NCBI GenBank assembly: GCA_025455775.1
Contig: JALOLT010000064.1
Span: forward strand, 1 to 33,235
From: Fimbriimonadaceae bacterium
GTDB taxonomy: Bacteria; Armatimonadota; Fimbriimonadia; Fimbriimonadales; Fimbriimonadaceae
Length of the DNA: 33,235 bases
Direction: 5' to 3'
Made by a program: the position numbers and the translations under genes. Positions within the stretch are counted from its first letter, which is position 1. Each line of letters starts with the position of its first letter. Shown here one piece after another: positions 31,073 through 33,235 of this stretch. The notes beneath the pieces were generated by a model. It saw nothing but the letters and a program-made list of their open reading frames with translations, did no database searches and was not told the DNA's origin.

Positions 31073-33235
31073 TTAAGGCCGGAAGGCTAGGTACCCCCAC
31101 ACAAAGCTCGTCCACCCCATTGATTCCATAATCGTGAACTCACTCGCTGAGATCGTCCAGAAGGAGTCGAAGTAGGCTTCTGCCATCGGCCACTCAGAGC
31201 CTTTCGGCGTCAGGAATGGCTCCACAACCTTCCACCAGACGTCCGCTTCTTTGTTCCAGAACATCGGGCCATACACAGTGATGCCGGGAGGGAAGGGCTG
31301 CTTGGAGTAATAGGGGTCAATCATAAAAGGCTTCTGTACCGGCTGATCTCCCACCCCAGTTGTGAAGACCCAGTTGCCAGGATTCGATCCAAGCCCAAAG
31401 CCAGCCGACTCCGTGAGGGCCTTCAGATACTTGGGGTCGCCAGTCGCGCGGTGAGCCCAAATGAGGTAGGAAGAACCCTTGGGAGAGACAAGGTTTCCGT
31501 AGCCAGGCCACCCGCCAAAGTCAACTGCTGCGCTGCGCGTCGTCGTCTTTTGAACCAAGGACAGGGTTTGGTCAGCTTGACGGATCATCGCGGCTCGCGC
31601 CAGGGGTGTGACGTCGGGAAAGGCATTGGAGCGAATCGCCAAAGCGGCTGACTCACCTTGAGAGACGACAGTCCACTCGAAGAGAAAGGCTCCATCGCGC
31701 AGGAACTTGCAGGTCTCGCGGAAGGCTTTCTCGTACTGAGGCTCTCTCGTTTCGCGGTAGAGCCACAGAGCAGCCAGGTTCTTGGCGTCGCTGACCGAAT
31801 GAGGATAGGAAGGGCGATTCAAGCGAACCATCTCCCTTTCCGCCCAGCTGTAGGCTCTTTTGGCAGACTCCAGATATTCGCGAGAAAGAGTGGGATCGAT
31901 CGGCTGCAGCACGTGGCTCAGCTGAGTGGCACTAGCCGCATAGAGCCACGAGCACCACGGATCGGGAGCATAAGCGAAGTTTCTCAGGGAGTTCATCCAC
32001 GACGTTTCGCCCGGATTTGGGTGTTCCTCTTGCTCGACTCCTCCCCGAATTCCCCCTTCGGGCGTTTGCAGGCGGCGATAGTGGTCAATGTTCCATTTGG
32101 CCTCCGCGATCACATCTGGCAGGCCCTTTCCTGACTCTGGAATGTTGAGTTTGACCTTGGCGATCGCAGCAGGGAACATCTCGGCCAGTTCCAGCTTCTG
32201 GCGGGTGGCTTCGAGGTGCTGAATCCGGCTGTCCCAGTCACCAGCATCTTTGTAGCCTCCCCATGTGTTGGTGACGACCTCATTCGTGGCACCCTTGACG
32301 AGGTTGCCAAAGTTATCCTTGTCGGTTCCCAGTGCGTTGAGCCCGTTGCCGGAGTCCATCAGGCTCGTGGTGCTTTGGTAGACCTTCACCCCATCTAAGT
32401 GGTTGAAAGCGCGGGGAGCACGGTAAGTGGAGAAGGGAGGCCCGTGGGAGATTCCGTTTCGTTGGTAGTAAAAGCCCTTAGTGGCGACAGTGAAGGCGTC
32501 TTGCCAGACACACCCCTTGATTTCGAAGTCATAAGATGACCCGACTCCCGGCAAGTGCAGACGATAGGTGCCAGGTGTCCTGAGCTCCGTGAAGTCAATC
32601 ACATAAATAGGGGCCTTAATGCGGATCTCGCCATTTTGGGAATCGCTTGTTTTCCCGTCCTTGTGCAGGTTCAAGGGGACAGTGCGAACCACCCTGCCTG
32701 ATTGAGCTTCGAGAATTTCGACCGAGTTACGCGATGGAGTGATCCCGCCAAATTCGTTTAGCCACAGCGAGTAGGTCGCAGTCTTTGAGATATCGTCCGG
32801 ACGAAATCCCGTTTGGACTACGTGCAACCCTTCCGTTCTGGTTGATTTGGTGTTCAGGGTGACGGCTCTCGATCCAACACCAGGAACGTTCACGTCGATC
32901 CTGCGTCCTGCCAGAGGGCTTGCGACCTTCAGATACACCCTGTGATCTATTTCTGCATCGAACTGCCAGGGGCCAGTTTTGGCAGCCCACCGAGGAAAGC
33001 TTTTGCGTGTTCTGCCGACTACCGGGATGGTTTTGCCACTTGCTCGGACTGAGATTCCTTCTTGCAGAGCCGGATCCCATTTCCTCCCGTGCAAGCTATC
33101 ATGGGGGCGAATTTGGTCTCCTTTTGGACCGATCCGAACTCCGATATCTTTGGTTCCTTCCCGGACAGCCTGTTCCGCCCATGCGCACCGACCACCCGAT
33201 CTACCTGTTCCTGTCCGCTGGCGCCGAGGCCTTCC
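31073..33235 (-). CDS. Glycoside hydrolase family 9 endoglucanase-like protein (5' end outside window)
   Basis: Cellulase-type hydrolase acting on beta-1,4-glucans or related polymers. The frame is open from the stop at 31073 to the right edge, so the start lies outside; a TTG at 33094 is an internal candidate. Numbered from 33094, an N-terminal domain of unclear type (to about 85) is followed by the Ig-like CelD_N domain (about 88-193, starting EGLHVVQTGFRPDDISKTA, ending GTYRLHLPGVGSSYDFEI). The alpha/alpha barrel then carries GGYKDAGDWDSR (D283, D286: catalytic base and helper), DPWCSWLYAASATQL, LGSNPGNWVFTTGVG and the terminal ISASEFTI, where E652 is the expected proton donor. Both catalytic residues are present, so activity is likely. 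Export cannot be judged without the N-terminus. Confidence 0.87.
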   Translation of the reverse strand, partial: GRPRRQRTGTGRSGGRCAWAEQAVREGTKDIGVRIGPKGDQIRPHDSLHGRKWDPALQEGISVRASGKTIPVVGRTRKSFPRWAAKTGPWQFDAEIDHRVYLKVASPLAGRRIDVNVPGVGSRAVTLNTKSTRTEGLHVVQTGFRPDDISKTATYSLWLNEFGGITPSRNSVEILEAQSGRVVRTVPLNLHKDGKTSDSQNGEIRIKAPIYVIDFTELRTPGTYRLHLPGVGSSYDFEIKGCVWQDAFTVATKGFYYQRNGISHGPPFSTYRAPRAFNHLDGVKVYQSTTSLMDSGNGLNALGTDKDNFGNLVKGATNEVVTNTWGGYKDAGDWDSRIQHLEATRQKLELAEMFPAAIAKVKLNIPESGKGLPDVIAEAKWNIDHYRRLQTPEGGIRGGVEQEEHPNPGETSWMNSLRNFAYAPDPWCSWLYAASATQLSHVLQPIDPTLSREYLESAKRAYSWAEREMVRLNRPSYPHSVSDAKNLAALWLYRETREPQYEKAFRETCKFLRDGAFLFEWTVVSQGESAALAIRSNAFPDVTPLARAAMIRQADQTLSLVQKTTTRSAAVDFGGWPGYGNLVSPKGSSYLIWAHRATGDPKYLKALTESAGFGLGSNPGNWVFTTGVGDQPVQKPFMIDPYYSKQPFPPGITVYGPMFWNKEADVWWKVVEPFLTPKGSEWPMAEAYFDSFWTISASEFTIMESMGWTSFVWGYLAFRP

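Noticed and set aside
1-33235. CRISPR array, prophage or insertion sequence
   Set aside because: No regularly spaced repeats, integrase, transposase or terminal inverted repeats were seen in any frame.

Overview
The window reads as chromosomal DNA of a diderm, moderately GC-rich bacterium, most probably a member of the Armatimonadota (Fimbriimonadia-like). This is an inference. It rests on the mix of a DUF1800/DUF1501 export pair, a short prepilin-type secreted protein next to a LacI regulator, several polysaccharide-active secreted enzymes and a UPF0182 protein. No phage, insertion sequence, CRISPR array or rRNA was seen. Gene density is high and many genes overlap by a few bases.

Layout. 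1-2012 (+): an SLBB-type polysaccharide export protein followed by a VanX-like D,D-dipeptidase. 2002-7560 (-): a tightly packed set running from a four-helix membrane protein through DUF1800 and DUF1501 proteins to a large secreted GH42-like protein. 7875-9023 (+): a 2-isopropylmalate synthase that lacks the leucine-binding domain, then a bidirectional terminator shared with a Bax-inhibitor-1 family membrane protein (9203-9970, -). 10113-15947 (+): UPF0182 protein, aroA, cmk, dapA. 15944-17953 (-): an orphan flhA. 18147-21827 (-): a locus of small lipoprotein, LacI regulator, pseudopilin-like protein and PF10091/GH144-like glycosidase, with a 14-bp palindrome in the spacer of a predicted promoter. 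21962-22037 (+): tRNA-Arg(GCG). 22038-22384: no convincing gene, but dense inverted repeats that could be a structured RNA. 22385-24412 (-): an atypical ECF-like sigma factor and its zinc-type anti-sigma factor. 24481-25748 (-): rplS-lepB. 25855-27048 (-): acyl-CoA dehydrogenase, divergent from a plant-type zincless Fpg glycosylase (27195-28037, +). 28092-30109 (+): thrC-thrB. 30140-30704 (-): a ribbon-helix-helix protein and a small partner, a candidate toxin-antitoxin pair. 31073 to the right edge (-): a GH9 endoglucanase-like protein whose 5' end lies outside the window.

How the genes fit together. Housekeeping amino-acid genes (leuA, aroA, dapA, thrC, thrB) and information genes (cmk, rplS, lepB, mutM, tRNA) are interleaved with cell-surface and carbohydrate functions (SLBB, GH42-like, GH144-like, GH9, pseudopilin, DUF1501/DUF1800). 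The points most worth a second look are the zincless Fpg, the LacI operator-promoter arrangement, the RHH/unknown pair with a 13-bp inverted repeat inside its second gene, the structured non-coding stretch after the tRNA, the truncated LeuA, and unusual insertions in ThrC, AroA and the sigma factor.
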